Shown here: piece by piece, positions 9,366-19,230 of the stretch
Numbering within the stretch: position 1 is the first letter of the stretch
Layout: each line of letters starts with the position of its first letter
Notes under the pieces: model-generated
Databases searched by the model: none
What the model was told of the DNA's origin: nothing
What the model saw: only the letters and a program-made list of their open reading frames with translations
Made by a program: the position numbers and the translations under genes
Source: Alphaproteobacteria bacterium
GTDB lineage: Bacteria; Pseudomonadota; Alphaproteobacteria; Sphingomonadales; Emcibacteraceae
NCBI GenBank assembly: GCA_020446675.1
Contig: JAGREE010000009.1
Coordinates: 116,029 to 180,028, forward strand
Direction: 5' to 3'
DNA: 64,000 nt

Positions 9366-10601
9366 TTAAGCAAAAATTCTGTTTACTTTATGAAGGCCGT
9401 CAATAAACCGGTCTACTTCTTCAATTGTATTATAAAGTCCAAATGAAGCCCGTGCCGTTGCCGGAATATCCATAAAATCCATTACTGGCTGCGCACAATG
9501 ATGCCCGGTACGAATAGCGATACCATCCTGATCCAATATTGTCCCAATATCGTGTGGGTGGGCCGATTTCATTGTGAAGGATAAAATGCCCGCCATGTCA
9601 TCCGCCTGTCCGCGCAGCTCAATTCCTTCTACGTCTTTAATTTTTTCGAGGGCGTAATCAAGCAGCATTTGCTCATGTTGATGAATATTATCAATGCCCA
9701 ATCCAGTGATATAATCCAATGCTACCGCGAGCCCGATACCGCCGACAATATGCGGAGTGCCCGCTTCAAATTTATGTGGTAATTCATTAAAAGTCGTCTT
9801 CTCGAAGGTAACACTGCGGATCATATCCCCGCCACCCTGATATGGTGGCATGACGTCAAGCAGGTGCTGTTTGCCATAAAGAACGCCAACCCCGGTCGGG
9901 CCATAAATTTTATGGCCGGAAAAAACATAAAAGTCTGCGTCAAGGTCAACAACATCAACATTTTTATGTGGTAGTGCCTGACACCCGTCGACAAGCACTT
10001 TGGCACCAAAATTATGAGCCAACTTTATGATTTGTCTGATTGGTGTAATGGTTCCCAGAGCATTTGAGATATGGGTTATAGCAACCAGTTTGGTTTTATC
10101 CGATAATTTCTTTTCAAATTCCTCCAGAAGGAAATTTCCTTTCTGGTCTATTGGACTGACCGTTAAGACCAGGTCTTTTTCATCACGTAAAATCTGCCAC
10201 GGGACAATATTTGAATGATGTTCCATCTGGCTTAAAATAATTTCATCGCCCGGGGCTAGAAACTTTCGCCCCCAGGAATAGGCGACCAGATTAATGGCTT
10301 CTGTCGCGCCGCGGACAAATATAATTTCCTTAGACGACTTTGCCCCAATGTGTTTAGCAATTTTTTCGCGGGCAGCCTCATATTTAGCGGTAAGACTTTG
10401 TGACAAAAAATAACCACCCCTATGAATATTTGAATATTCGTGGGAATAACAATCATTCACTGCATCTATAACACATTGCGGTTTTTGTGCACTTGCAGCA
10501 CTATCCAGAAATGTCAGAGGCTTACCATAGATTTTCTGATTAAAAATCGGAAAATCTTTTCTGATCTCATCTATGTTATAATTATTATGGGGAGCGGTCA
10601 T
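9366..10601 (-). CDS. sufS: Cysteine desulfurase SufS
   Basis: A PLP-dependent class V aminotransferase-fold enzyme that converts cysteine to alanine and holds the sulphur as a persulphide for SUF scaffold loading. It has 411 residues, the usual group II length. The PLP lysine is K231 in SGHKIYGPTGVG, and the persulphide cysteine is C369 in RTGHHCAQP. The pyridoxal-contacting histidine lies in SQMEHHSN (about 125-131). The gap to sufD is only 6 bases. No sufE or sufU partner gene lies in this cluster. Confidence 0.97.
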   Translation of the reverse strand: MTAPHNNYNIDEIRKDFPIFNQKIYGKPLTFLDSAASAQKPQCVIDAVNDCYSHEYSNIHRGGYFLSQSLTAKYEAAREKIAKHIGAKSSKEIIFVRGATEAINLVAYSWGRKFLAPGDEIILSQMEHHSNIVPWQILRDEKDLVLTVSPIDQKGNFLLEEFEKKLSDKTKLVAITHISNALGTITPIRQIIKLAHNFGAKVLVDGCQALPHKNVDVVDLDADFYVFSGHKIYGPTGVGVLYGKQHLLDVMPPYQGGGDMIRSVTFEKTTFNELPHKFEAGTPHIVGGIGLAVALDYITGLGIDNIHQHEQMLLDYALEKIKDVEGIELRGQADDMAGILSFTMKSAHPHDIGTILDQDGIAIRTGHHCAQPVMDFMDIPATARASFGLYNTIEEVDRFIDGLHKVNRIFA

Positions 10602-10607
10602 TGTTGG

Positions 10608-11921
10608 CTATCCCTTATCCAGCCATTTTCGGGCCAGATCAAGATATCTGGCTTTGACAGCTTCCAAATCAATTTCTTCAAAAACCTCGGCAATGAACGC
10701 CTCAACCAGAAGTCCTTTGGCCGCATTTTTGTCAAGCCCGCGAGATTCCAAATAAAATAAGGCTTGATCATCAAGCTCCCCGACAGTCGCGCCGTGGGAG
10801 CATTTCACATCGTCAGCATAAATAAGAAGTTCCGGTTTACTATTGGCTTCTGCGCCACGATCAAGAAGCAAGTTTTTGTTGGACTGATCCGCATTTGTCA
10901 GCTGTGCATCCTTGGCAACATATGCTTTTCCCTGAAAAGCCGACTTTCCGCCTTTGTCCAGAACGCCACGGTAAATCTGATCGCTTGTGCCCTGCGGCAC
11001 CATATGTTTCATATGGGTAAAAACATCATGAGAACTCCCCTCGCGTCCCAAAAAGGCACCTCTCAGATTGGTTTTTGCAAATAATCCATTTAAAGTTGGC
11101 TTAACTTCTGTGCGGCTGATCTTGCCACCAACATTTAATGACTGATGCCTAAATTCTGCGTCTTCGCCCAAATCGGCGAGAACCCGGTTCATATGTATGA
11201 CTTCACTCCCTTCACACTGAAACGAATAAATGCTTAAGAACGATCCATTAGAAAGTTGGGCGCGGGTAACATTATCACGCCAGATATCAAATCCATCTGG
11301 ACTGGAAAAATGTTCAATTACACAGGCAGATGATTGGCTTTTCATTTCAATAAAGCACTTTGACCTCAATGCTTTGGCTTCAGCACCTTTGGTTGCTATA
11401 TGAAAAATTTCTATTGGCTCAGCCAACTTGACATTTTCTTCCACCTGCAAAACATAGCCGCCTGTCATAAGGGCGGTGTTTAAATGCTCAAGGCTGTTTT
11501 GTTTATCCAGTGATGATAACAAGGCCTGTGCCGAATTTTGGTCCGACTTTAGAAAATCAGGAAGACTTTTTAATATTATCCCGCTTTGACTAACAATTTT
11601 TGAATGCGCCTCGCTAAAATATCCATTGATGAAAACAACTTTTGAGCCTGTATTTTCCTGCACTGTCAAATCTGCCAATATATCCGCTGACATTGATGGC
11701 GATTTGTCTGCAATTTCATAGGTTTCAGATTTTAACGGCGTAAGGTTCGTATATCTCCATTCCTCAACCTTTGGACCGGGCAGCCCGACTTCAACAAATT
11801 TTGTCATAGAAGATTGGCGAATATCATTAAGCCACGATAATTCAGTCCCCGGCAGCATATTTTTTTGAGCTGCGTAGACATTCTCATAATTTAAACCATC
11901 AAAATGATTTTTTTCAGTCAT
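10608..11921 (-). CDS. sufD: Fe-S cluster assembly protein SufD
   Basis: A 437-residue SufBD-family protein; with SufB and SufC it forms the SUF scaffold complex. Recognition rests on the C-terminal parallel beta-helix region and the conserved tail: LLDRGAEANSKPELLIYADDVKCSHGATVGELD, split across residues of about 345-380, including the conserved Cys-His of KCSHGATVG. The N-terminal 100 residues are helical, as in other SufD proteins. It follows sufC by 11 bases on the same strand. Confidence 0.95.
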   Translation of the reverse strand: MTEKNHFDGLNYENVYAAQKNMLPGTELSWLNDIRQSSMTKFVEVGLPGPKVEEWRYTNLTPLKSETYEIADKSPSMSADILADLTVQENTGSKVVFINGYFSEAHSKIVSQSGIILKSLPDFLKSDQNSAQALLSSLDKQNSLEHLNTALMTGGYVLQVEENVKLAEPIEIFHIATKGAEAKALRSKCFIEMKSQSSACVIEHFSSPDGFDIWRDNVTRAQLSNGSFLSIYSFQCEGSEVIHMNRVLADLGEDAEFRHQSLNVGGKISRTEVKPTLNGLFAKTNLRGAFLGREGSSHDVFTHMKHMVPQGTSDQIYRGVLDKGGKSAFQGKAYVAKDAQLTNADQSNKNLLLDRGAEANSKPELLIYADDVKCSHGATVGELDDQALFYLESRGLDKNAAKGLLVEAFIAEVFEEIDLEAVKARYLDLARKWLDKG

Positions 11922-11932
11922 ATTTCCGTGCC

Positions 11933-12694
11933 TTATGCCGCGTTCTCATCAATACCAATTCCGGCATATCCGTCTTTTTCAAGTTTCAATGCAAGGGATT
12001 TATCACCTGATTTAACAATTTTACCTCCGGCAAGAACATGAACGAAATCAGGGACCACATAATCAAGCAGTCTTTGGTAATGGGTAATAACCAGAATAGC
12101 TTTATCCTGACCCCTCATTCTATTGATCCCATCTGCAACAATTCTTAAGGCATCAATATCAAGACCGCTGTCCGTTTCATCAAGCACAGAAAAAATCGGA
12201 TCAAGCATAGCCATCTGGATCATTTCATTGCGTTTTTTCTCGCCCCCTGAAAATCCCACATTGACGGACCGTTTCAGCATTTCTGGATCCACTTCAAGCT
12301 CGGCTGCTTTTGCACGGATCAGCTTTAAAAATTCAACAGCCGGAAGTTCGTCCTCACCCCTGTATTTACGGATGGAATTAATCGCCGCTTTAAGAAAATT
12401 CATATTGGAGACACCGGGAATTTCAACCGGATACTGAAACCCGAGAAAGACCCCTTCAGCCGCTCTTTCATGTGGTTCAAGTTCTAGAAAATCCTTGCCA
12501 TTAAAAGTAACGGATCCTTCGGTAATCTCATACCCTTCCTTGCCGCATATTGCATAGGACAAGGTTGACTTGCCAGCACCGTTTGGGCCCATAATCGCAT
12601 GTACTTCACCCGGATTAATGGTCAGGTTTATGCCTTTCAGGATTTTCTGACCATCGACTTCAACATGTAAATTTTTAATTTCTAACATTGCCAT
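11933..12694 (-). CDS. sufC: Fe-S cluster assembly ATPase SufC
   Basis: A 253-residue ABC-type ATPase that drives conformational change of the SufBCD scaffold. Walker A is GPNGAGKST at 36-44. The ABC signature reads NVGFSGGEKKRNE, with the SufC-typical GGEKKR form, and Walker B is FSVLDETDSGLD. No membrane domain is present, consistent with the cytosolic role. The ATG at 12694 gives MAMLEIKNL; an internal ATG two codons later is equally possible. The gap to sufB is 17 bases. Confidence 0.97.
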   Translation of the reverse strand: MAMLEIKNLHVEVDGQKILKGINLTINPGEVHAIMGPNGAGKSTLSYAICGKEGYEITEGSVTFNGKDFLELEPHERAAEGVFLGFQYPVEIPGVSNMNFLKAAINSIRKYRGEDELPAVEFLKLIRAKAAELEVDPEMLKRSVNVGFSGGEKKRNEMIQMAMLDPIFSVLDETDSGLDIDALRIVADGINRMRGQDKAILVITHYQRLLDYVVPDFVHVLAGGKIVKSGDKSLALKLEKDGYAGIGIDENAA

Positions 12695-12711
12695 TTCTTA
12701 ATTTGGTTGGC

Positions 12712-14166
12712 TTAGCCAACACTTCCTTCCAGACTAATTCCTAATAATTTTTGTGCTTCCACCGCAAACTCCATCGGTAACTGCATCATTACTTCCTTAC
12801 AGAAACCATTCACGATTAACGACACAGATTCCTCAACATCAAGCCCACGCTGAAGACAGTAAAATAATTGTTCTTCACTGATTTTTGATGTTGTTGCTTC
12901 ATGCTCAATTTGTGCAGTCGGATTTTTTACTTCAATATATGGGACCGTATGGGCACCGCATTCATCTCCGATCAGCAGGCTGTCACATTGGGTAAAATTC
13001 CTGGTATTCTCAGCATTGGGCAACACTTTCACCAGCCCTCGATATGTATTTTGTGCTTTACCCGCTGAAATACCCTTTGAAATGATGGTACTCGAAGTAT
13101 TTTTTCCAATATGGATCATTTTGGTGCCGGTATCAGCCTGTTGATGATTATTGGTAATTGCTACTGAATAAAATTCACCAACGGAGCCGTCTCCCTGCAA
13201 TATACAGCTTGGGTATTTCCAGGTAATTGCTGACCCTGTTTCGACCTGCGTCCATGAAACTTTTGACTTTTTCCCGCGGCAGGCCGCACGTTTGGTCACA
13301 AAATTATAAATACCGCCCTTGCCGTCTTTATCGCCGGGATACCAGTTTTGCACGGTTGAATATTTTATTTCAGATTTTTCCAGGGCAATCAACTCAACCA
13401 CAGCCGCATGAAGCTGATTTTCATCACGCATTGGTGCAGTACATCCTTCAAGGTAAGAGACATAACTTTCATCATCCGCAATGATCAGAGTTCGTTCAAA
13501 CTGACCAGTATTGGCTTCGTTTATCCTGAAATATGTGGAAAGTTCCATCGGGCAGCGTACACCTTTTGGCACATAGACAAATGTACCATCAGTAAAAACG
13601 GCACTGTTTAACGCTGCATAAAAATTGTCCCCGGCGGGAACCACAGATCCCAAATATTTTTTCATCATATCCGGATATTCCTGCGCCGCTTCTGAAATGG
13701 AACAAAAGATGACACCTTTTTCTTCAAGTGTTTTTCGGAAAGTCGTAGCAACAGAAACACTGTCAAAAACAACATCAACAGCCACACCTGCGAGTACTTC
13801 CTGTTCCTGCAGTGATATACCCAGTTTCTCATAAGTTCTTAAAAGCTCGGGATCAACTTCATCCAGACTTTTAGGGCGATCATCCGAAGATTTCGGTGCG
13901 GCATAATAATAAATGTCCTGAAAATCCGGTTTTTTATAGTTAAGCATTGCCCAGTCCGGCTCTTCCATAGTGAGCCAGTGACGATATGCTTTAAGGCGCC
14001 AGTCAAGCAGCCACTGCGGCTCTTTTTTCTTCGCCGATATGAACCGGATGACATCCTCATTCAGGCCCTTGGGCGCTTTGACCATTTCAATATCGGTTAC
14101 GAAGCCGTATTTATACTCGCCGGCAACTTCTTCAACCTTTTTTCTTGTTTCCAGTGTACTGGCCAT
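12712..14166 (-). CDS. sufB: Fe-S cluster assembly protein SufB
   Basis: A 484-residue scaffold subunit on which the nascent cluster is built. Family blocks are easily read: [13 protein letters not shown] near residue 55, [23 protein letters not shown] near 195-220 (read in parts), the YLEGCTAP motif, and the C-terminal [17 protein letters not shown] with its conserved Glu/Cys. Length is typical. It is the first structural gene after the regulator sufR (9-base gap), so the operon order is sufR-B-C-D-S-T. Confidence 0.97.
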   Translation of the reverse strand: MASTLETRKKVEEVAGEYKYGFVTDIEMVKAPKGLNEDVIRFISAKKKEPQWLLDWRLKAYRHWLTMEEPDWAMLNYKKPDFQDIYYYAAPKSSDDRPKSLDEVDPELLRTYEKLGISLQEQEVLAGVAVDVVFDSVSVATTFRKTLEEKGVIFCSISEAAQEYPDMMKKYLGSVVPAGDNFYAALNSAVFTDGTFVYVPKGVRCPMELSTYFRINEANTGQFERTLIIADDESYVSYLEGCTAPMRDENQLHAAVVELIALEKSEIKYSTVQNWYPGDKDGKGGIYNFVTKRAACRGKKSKVSWTQVETGSAITWKYPSCILQGDGSVGEFYSVAITNNHQQADTGTKMIHIGKNTSSTIISKGISAGKAQNTYRGLVKVLPNAENTRNFTQCDSLLIGDECGAHTVPYIEVKNPTAQIEHEATTSKISEEQLFYCLQRGLDVEESVSLIVNGFCKEVMMQLPMEFAVEAQKLLGISLEGSVG

Positions 14167-14175
14167 CTTTACATC

Positions 14176-14634
14176 TTATCCTTCAGTTTCCAGTATTTCT
14201 TCATTCTCGGGCGCAGCAAAAAAATCCAGCGGCTGGATCACCATTTCTGATAATGAAACGCTGTCCAGTGCTTCATAAACGGCGCGATTAATTTTATCCC
14301 ACTTGCTGCGGGTCATACAAACCGGTTCAAAATCACATGACATATCATGTTCACCAAGACAGTTGGTTAACTGAACTGGTCCATCCACCGCTTCAATAAT
14401 ATCAGCAATTGAAATGTCTGACTTTCCTGAATTCAGCAAAAACCCGCCACCTATACCTCTGTGAGAAATAAGCAAATCTGCTTTTGCCAGTTTGCCCAGA
14501 ATTTTACTGACTGTTGGCAGAGGTACTTTGGTATCAGCATTTAATTTGAGTGCTGTATGAATATCGTCCGGCCGTGCGGCTATATTGCTCATCAGAACAA
14601 CTGCATAATCCGCAAGATTGGATAGCCTGATCAT
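14176..14634 (-). CDS. Rrf2-family Fe-S cluster regulator (SufR/IscR-like)
   Basis: A 152-residue winged-helix regulator of the Rrf2 family, heading the suf operon. It has an N-terminal HTH (RLSNLADYAVVLMSNIA, then VPLPTVSKILGKLAKADLL), a wing with RGIGGGFLL, and three cysteines, C92, C100 and C106, that can ligate an iron-sulphur cluster in the IscR manner (C-X7-C-X5-C). I chose the ATG at 14634 (MIRLSNL) over an upstream one at 14658 because Rrf2 proteins begin right at this motif. It probably represses suf when its cluster is loaded; an IscR-like palindrome lies upstream at 14708-14720. Confidence 0.93.
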   Translation of the reverse strand: MIRLSNLADYAVVLMSNIAARPDDIHTALKLNADTKVPLPTVSKILGKLAKADLLISHRGIGGGFLLNSGKSDISIADIIEAVDGPVQLTNCLGEHDMSCDFEPVCMTRSKWDKINRAVYEALDSVSLSEMVIQPLDFFAAPENEEILETEG

Positions 14635-14667
14635 TAACCTGCCTCGACAAAATATCACTATTTGACT

Positions 14668-14698
14668 ATTACATGGTGGCGAAATTGATGATTGTCAA
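14668..14698 (-). promoter_or_regulatory. Candidate promoter of the suf operon
   Basis: On the minus strand a perfect -35 hexamer TTGACA (complement of 14693-14698) is followed by TGTAAT (complement of 14668-14673) at a 19-base spacing; CATGTA at 17 bases (complement of 14670-14675) is an alternative -10. It sits 34 bases upstream of the chosen sufR start. The -35 match is strong, but the -10 and spacing are imperfect. Confidence 0.4.
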
Positions 14699-14707
14699 CC
14701 TAAATAG

Positions 14708-14720
14708 GACTAAATTGGTC
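14708..14720. promoter_or_regulatory. IscR type-1-like operator upstream of sufR
   Basis: The 13-base imperfect palindrome GACTAAATTGGTC matches the core of the E. coli IscR type-1 site (GACTRWWWYAGTC) at 12 of 13 positions. It lies between parB and sufR, about 9 bases upstream of the candidate suf -35 element, where an iron-sulphur-loaded Rrf2 repressor could act autoregulatorily. The match is read directly; binding is inferred. Confidence 0.5.
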
Positions 14721-14754
14721 TTTTTTATTAAATTATTGAAAAATAAGCGACTTA

Positions 14755-15711
14755 TTAAGAATCGTTATTAAGTTTAAGGCAAATATCATCCAGTTGTTCG
14801 AGTGTTTTATAATGAATTTTTAATACCCCCGCCTCGCCTTTTCCCGATTCCAATTCTACCTTTAATCCAATAGCCGCGGAGAGTTCATGCTCAAATGCTT
14901 CCGTGTCCGCATCTCTTCCTTTTATGGCAGTGGTTTGCTGTTTGCTGTTTTTGTCATTACCATTTTTCGCCGACTTTGCCATTTTTTCAGTTTGACGGAC
15001 ACTTAAGCCGTCACGAATGACCAACATGGCAAGTTCTTCTGGATTTTCTGCCGTGATCAAAGCCCGGGCATGTCCCATACTGATGGTTCCATCTTTCATC
15101 AAGTTTTGAACAGTTGGCGGAAGGGATAACAACCTGAGCATATTGGCAATATGACTTCTGCTTTTGCCAACCACTTTTCCAAGGGCGTTTTGAGTATGTG
15201 AAAATTCATCCATCAGACGCTGATAACCAATTGCCTCTTCAATCGGGTTGAGGTCATGGCGCTGGATATTTTCGATTATTGCGATTTCAAGTGATTCCTT
15301 ATCACTCATCTCTTTTATAACGACCGGCACCTGATGGAGACCGGCTGCCTGGGCAGCACGCCAGCGTCTTTCGCCGGCGACGATTTCATACTGATTACGT
15401 CCTTTTGGTCTGACCAATATAGGCTGAATTATCCCTTTTGACTTTACAGATTCAATAAGCTCCTGTGCCTTTTCACCATCAAAATGAATTCTAGGCTGAA
15501 AGGCATTGGCAACCAGAAATTCAATCGGAATTTCTTTTCCTGACCTGCCACTTTGGTCTTCAGCGGAAGACGTTGGTATTTTATCATATGCGGGTTCCCG
15601 GTTGCTCATCAACGATGATAAGCCGCGACCTAGGCCTGTTTTTGCTGCCATTACTTTTTTTGGTGCCGCGGTCTTTTTAGGCGCTGCTTTTTTAGTCTTT
15701 TTTTGAGCCAT
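14755..15711 (-). CDS. parB: Chromosome partitioning protein ParB
   Basis: A 318-residue CTP-dependent DNA clamp that loads at parS and spreads along the origin region. The lysine/alanine-rich N-terminus contains the ParA-stimulating LGRGLSSLM box. The nuclease-like CTP-binding domain includes GERRWRAAQAAG and ENIQRHDLNPIEEA. The HTH with GKSRSHIANMLRLL contacts parS, and the C-terminal dimerisation region ends at residue 318. The ATG at 15711 gives a longer basic leader; an internal Met at MAAKTGLGRG is a possible alternative start. Two perfect parS sites lie within 4.5 kb. Confidence 0.96.
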   Translation of the reverse strand: MAQKKTKKAAPKKTAAPKKVMAAKTGLGRGLSSLMSNREPAYDKIPTSSAEDQSGRSGKEIPIEFLVANAFQPRIHFDGEKAQELIESVKSKGIIQPILVRPKGRNQYEIVAGERRWRAAQAAGLHQVPVVIKEMSDKESLEIAIIENIQRHDLNPIEEAIGYQRLMDEFSHTQNALGKVVGKSRSHIANMLRLLSLPPTVQNLMKDGTISMGHARALITAENPEELAMLVIRDGLSVRQTEKMAKSAKNGNDKNSKQQTTAIKGRDADTEAFEHELSAAIGLKVELESGKGEAGVLKIHYKTLEQLDDICLKLNNDS

Positions 15712-15743
15712 TTATATATAAGTCCTTGAAATTAAAAGATAAT

Positions 15744-16559
15744 TTATGCCGCTCTAGCTTTTTTGCTCCGCTTGAGCATTTCTGCTGCCAATTCCAGGTA
15801 AGCCTGACTACCGGAACATTTAAGATCATATAATAATACCGGCCGACCATATGATGGTGCTTCCGAAACTCTGACATTTCTTGGGATTATGGTTTTAAAT
15901 ACTTTATCACCAAGAAAGTTTCTGACATCTGCCGCAACTTGTTCTGAAAGATTATTACGGCTGTCAAACATGGTTAAAATTATCCCCCCTACTTCCAGAC
16001 TCGGGTTAAAATTGGCTTTTACTGTTTCAATGGTTTGAAGCAAAAGACTCAAGCCTTCCAAAGCAAAAAATTCACATTGCAGGGGAACCAACACAGAGTG
16101 GGCCGCAGCAAGTGTATTAAGGGTTAAGAGATTAAGTGATGGCGGGCAATCTATGAGAACATAGTCATAATTTTCGAGGACAGGATCACGAAAGGCACGT
16201 CGCAATCTGAATGTCCGCTGTTCTGCATCAACAAGTTCGAGCTCTGCCCCGGCAAGATCGATTGTTGAAGGAACCAAATGAAGCCCCGGCACAATTGTAT
16301 CAACAATGGCTTCCGCAAGAGAGACTTCTCCCATGATCACTTCATAGCTGCTATCATCCCGGTCATTCCGTTCACGACCCAATCCGGTACTGGCATTTCC
16401 CTGCGGATCCATATCAATGAGCAGGACGTCTTTTTTAATCGCCGCAAGTGCCGTCGCCAGATTAATTGCCGTTGTGGTTTTACCCACACCACCCTTTTGA
16501 TTGGCCACTGCAATTATTTCCGGCTGGCGACTTGCCGCTGACAAATTTGTCGATACCAT
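15744..16559 (-). CDS. parA: Chromosome partitioning ATPase ParA (Soj)
   Basis: A 271-residue deviant-Walker ATPase that segregates replicated origins with ParB. The deviant Walker A motif KGGVGKTTTAINLATAL sits near residues 21-37 and the second motif (LIDMDPQGNASTGLG) near residues 46-60; the conserved DCPPSLNLLTLNAL-type block follows. The length is that of chromosomal type Ib ParA, without an N-terminal HTH as in plasmid type Ia proteins. It lies directly upstream of parB (32 bases) in the conserved rsmG-parA-parB order. Confidence 0.96.
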   Translation of the reverse strand: MVSTNLSAASRQPEIIAVANQKGGVGKTTTAINLATALAAIKKDVLLIDMDPQGNASTGLGRERNDRDDSSYEVIMGEVSLAEAIVDTIVPGLHLVPSTIDLAGAELELVDAEQRTFRLRRAFRDPVLENYDYVLIDCPPSLNLLTLNTLAAAHSVLVPLQCEFFALEGLSLLLQTIETVKANFNPSLEVGGIILTMFDSRNNLSEQVAADVRNFLGDKVFKTIIPRNVRVSEAPSYGRPVLLYDLKCSGSQAYLELAAEMLKRSKKARAA

Positions 16560-16595
16560 AGTGGATAAGCTCCATCTTTTTCTATACAGACGCCC

Positions 16596-17219
16596 TTAGC
16601 ATCCCTTTATTTCATTAATGTAAAGGATCATACCTGATTCTTCACTTTTACTATTGTATTTTTTTACTTTAAAACACCATTTTTTTAGAGCATTTGAAAT
16701 TTCCTCTTCCGCTCTTTCCCCTTTTAAAAATAAGCATTTGGTATCATTATCAATAAACGGAGATACCAAATGCAAAAGTTTGTCCAATTCCGCACAGGCC
16801 CTTGATGTTACCAGATCAACCGGAAAGGTTTTCATATCCTCTACTCTTCTATTATGGACAACAGCATTAATATCTGTTTTTTGAATTACCTGATTCATAA
16901 ATGCGCATTTCTTACCAACACTTTCCACCAGATGAACCTCCCCCGCTCCTAAAATTGAAAGAACCAGACCGGGAAATCCCGCACCACTGCCGATATCAAG
17001 AATTTTTAGAGGCTCACTTTTCTTTTCAATTAAAGATAAAAGCTGGGCGCTATCATAAAAATGGCGACGCCACATATCGGAAATTGTTGAATTACTGACC
17101 AGGTTTATGGATTTTTGCCATTTGGAAAGCATCTCAGAATAACAAATAAACTTATCCATTGTTTCACGTGAAACACCCGTCAGACTTTGAAACTCATCTG
17201 CCGTCATTTCACCGCTCAT
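16596..17219 (-). CDS. rsmG: 16S rRNA (guanine-N7) methyltransferase RsmG (GidB)
   Basis: A 207-residue SAM-dependent enzyme modifying G527 (E. coli numbering) of 16S rRNA. The SAM loop is LDIGSGAGFPGLVLSI and the family motif VTSRACAELDKLL is present. Its ATG overlaps the mnmG stop by one base (TGATG at 17217-17221), implying coupling. Codons for the N-terminal TGVSRETMD are built on the perfect parS palindrome at 17160-17175, so protein and centromere sequence are superimposed here. Length is standard. Confidence 0.96.
   Translation of the reverse strand: MSGEMTADEFQSLTGVSRETMDKFICYSEMLSKWQKSINLVSNSTISDMWRRHFYDSAQLLSLIEKKSEPLKILDIGSGAGFPGLVLSILGAGEVHLVESVGKKCAFMNQVIQKTDINAVVHNRRVEDMKTFPVDLVTSRACAELDKLLHLVSPFIDNDTKCLFLKGERAEEEISNALKKWCFKVKKYNSKSEESGMILYINEIKGC
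17160..17175. promoter_or_regulatory. parS centromere site 1
   Basis: TGTTTCACGTGAAACA, a perfect 16-base palindrome identical to the consensus bacterial parS. It lies inside the 5' coding end of rsmG, about 1.4 kb from parB and about 9.7 kb from the predicted origin. ParB is expected to nucleate here. Confidence 0.96.
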
Positions 17220-19105
17220 CAGGCAGATACCTTTTTATCTTTACGCTTTACATATCGAAGAAGCGCCGTGAGGGCGGCCGGTGTAATCCCGGATATTCGC
17301 GCAGCAGCCCCCAATGTTGCCGGTTTAGCATTATCAAGTTTTTCTTTTACTTCATTGGACAGACCGCCAATTGAGCCATAATCAAGGTCTGATGGTAAAA
17401 GCAGATTTTCATCTTTCCTGAAAGCAATAATGTCCGCTTCCTGTCGATCAATATAGCCGCTATAGGTCGCATCAATAATCAATTGTTCCGTAATATGTTC
17501 AGGAATATTCTTTAATTCCGGCCATATAGTCCCTATTTGGTCAAATTCAATATCCGGGTAGGAAAGCAGGGTTTTTGCGGACCTTTTAACCCCGTCCTGG
17601 TTTATTTTTAGTCCAAATTTGGCTGCTTCATTGGGGCTTAAACTTAGATTATCCATCAAATCCCCAAAATATTGAAGCTTTTCCAGTTTTTCCTGGAAGG
17701 CGCCCTTTCTTTCTTCCCCAACCAGTCCAATTTCAATACCGAGCCCAGTAAGTCGTTGATCCGCATTATCGGCACGAAGTTTAAGTCTGTATTCGGCACG
17801 GGACGTAAACATCCTATATGGCTCTTTGGTTCCTTTAGTGACCAGGTCATCTATCATAACCCCGATGTAGGCATCGGCCCGATCAAGCAGGAATATATCA
17901 TCCCCTGCTGATGCGCGCGCCGCATTGATGCCAGCCATCAATCCTTGGGCCGCTGCTTCTTCATACCCTGTCGTTCCATTAATCTGTCCCGCGAGATAAA
18001 GTCCAGAAATCTTTTTCGTTTCAAGGGTTGCCAATAATTCCTGCGGATTTACGTAATCATATTCAATGGCATAACCAGGTTGCAAAATTTCCACATTTTC
18101 CAGTCCGACAATTGACCTTATATAGGCTTCCTGTACGTCAACCGGCAGAGAAGTCGAAATGCCATTGGGATATATAGTATCCGTATCAAGCCCCTCTGGC
18201 TCAAGGAAAATCTGATGTGATGATTTATCCGCAAATCTGACCACTTTATCTTCAATAGACGGGCAATAGCGCGGCCCTGTTCCTTCAATGTGGCCACCAT
18301 ACATGGCCGAACGATGTATATTTTCACGAATAATTTCATGGGTTTTTTCATTGGTATGGGTAATATGACACTCAATTTGTGGCACAGATATTGATTTATT
18401 CATAAAGGAAAAAGGAACCGGTGGACTATCCCCCGGCTGAACCATACATTTTGACCAGTCAATTGTTTTTGCATTTAATCTTGCTGGCGTTCCTGTTTTA
18501 AGACGCGCCAGAGTAAAGCCAAACCGTTCCAATGTTTTTGAAAGACCCATTGACGGGGGTTCATTCTCACTCCGAATGGATTTTCGCCCGGCTGGTATTT
18601 TCTGGTCCCCTATATGTATGACTCCACGTAAAAAAGTCCCTGTTGTAAGTATTACTTTCTTACATTTAATCACTTCATCTTTTGCCGTGACAACACCACA
18701 TATGCCGCGGTTATTATTTTCATCAAATAACAAATCTTCCACGGCAGCCTCTTTTATATCCAAATTAGGATAATTAAGAAGGGTTTCCTGCATAGTTTCA
18801 CGGTATAACCTACGGTCAGACTGGCACCTTGGCCCTCTTACTGCTGGTCCTTTTCTACGGTTTAGCATACGAAACTGAATGCCGGAAGCATCAGCCACTT
18901 TCCCCATCACACCGTCAAGCGCATCAATTTCCCTAACCAAGTGCCCTTTTCCCAATCCGCCAATGGCCGGATTACAGGACATTTCACCAATCGTTTCTAT
19001 TTTATGGGTAATTAATAATGTTTTTGTCCCAAGACGTGCTGAAGCAGCTGCTGCTTCACAGCCAGCATGCCCGCCTCCTATCACAATTACATCATAATTT
19101 TTCAT
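17219..19105 (-). CDS. mnmG: tRNA uridine-5-carboxymethylaminomethyl modification enzyme MnmG (GidA)
   Basis: A 628-residue FAD protein that with MnmE modifies the wobble uridine (cmnm5U34) of several tRNAs. It begins with the dinucleotide-binding fold [14 protein letters not shown]. Signature blocks [16 protein letters not shown] and [11 protein letters not shown] are present, and the C-terminal helical MnmE-binding domain is complete. I set the start at 19105 (MKNYDVIV), the family N-terminus; an in-frame codon at 19153 would add 16 atypical residues. It runs into rsmG with a one-base overlap. Confidence 0.96.
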   Translation of the reverse strand: MKNYDVIVIGGGHAGCEAAAASARLGTKTLLITHKIETIGEMSCNPAIGGLGKGHLVREIDALDGVMGKVADASGIQFRMLNRRKGPAVRGPRCQSDRRLYRETMQETLLNYPNLDIKEAAVEDLLFDENNNRGICGVVTAKDEVIKCKKVILTTGTFLRGVIHIGDQKIPAGRKSIRSENEPPSMGLSKTLERFGFTLARLKTGTPARLNAKTIDWSKCMVQPGDSPPVPFSFMNKSISVPQIECHITHTNEKTHEIIRENIHRSAMYGGHIEGTGPRYCPSIEDKVVRFADKSSHQIFLEPEGLDTDTIYPNGISTSLPVDVQEAYIRSIVGLENVEILQPGYAIEYDYVNPQELLATLETKKISGLYLAGQINGTTGYEEAAAQGLMAGINAARASAGDDIFLLDRADAYIGVMIDDLVTKGTKEPYRMFTSRAEYRLKLRADNADQRLTGLGIEIGLVGEERKGAFQEKLEKLQYFGDLMDNLSLSPNEAAKFGLKINQDGVKRSAKTLLSYPDIEFDQIGTIWPELKNIPEHITEQLIIDATYSGYIDRQEADIIAFRKDENLLLPSDLDYGSIGGLSNEVKEKLDNAKPATLGAAARISGITPAALTALLRYVKRKDKKVSA

Positions 19106-19206
19106 AAAATTTGCCAAATTGACCGTTAAAATTATGCCGGACTCTACGGTCAAGCATGATCTTTGTCAAAACAAGATTGGAATATTCGACGATTTTTGGT
19201 TCAATA

Positions 19207-19222
19207 TGTTTCACGTGAAACA
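19207..19222. promoter_or_regulatory. parS centromere site 2
   Basis: A second perfect copy of TGTTTCACGTGAAACA, in the short gap between mnmE and mnmG, 2047 bases from site 1 and about 7.6 kb from the predicted origin. Multiple parS copies clustered near parAB are normal for ParB spreading. Confidence 0.96.
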
Positions 19223-19230
19223 TCGGCGCC

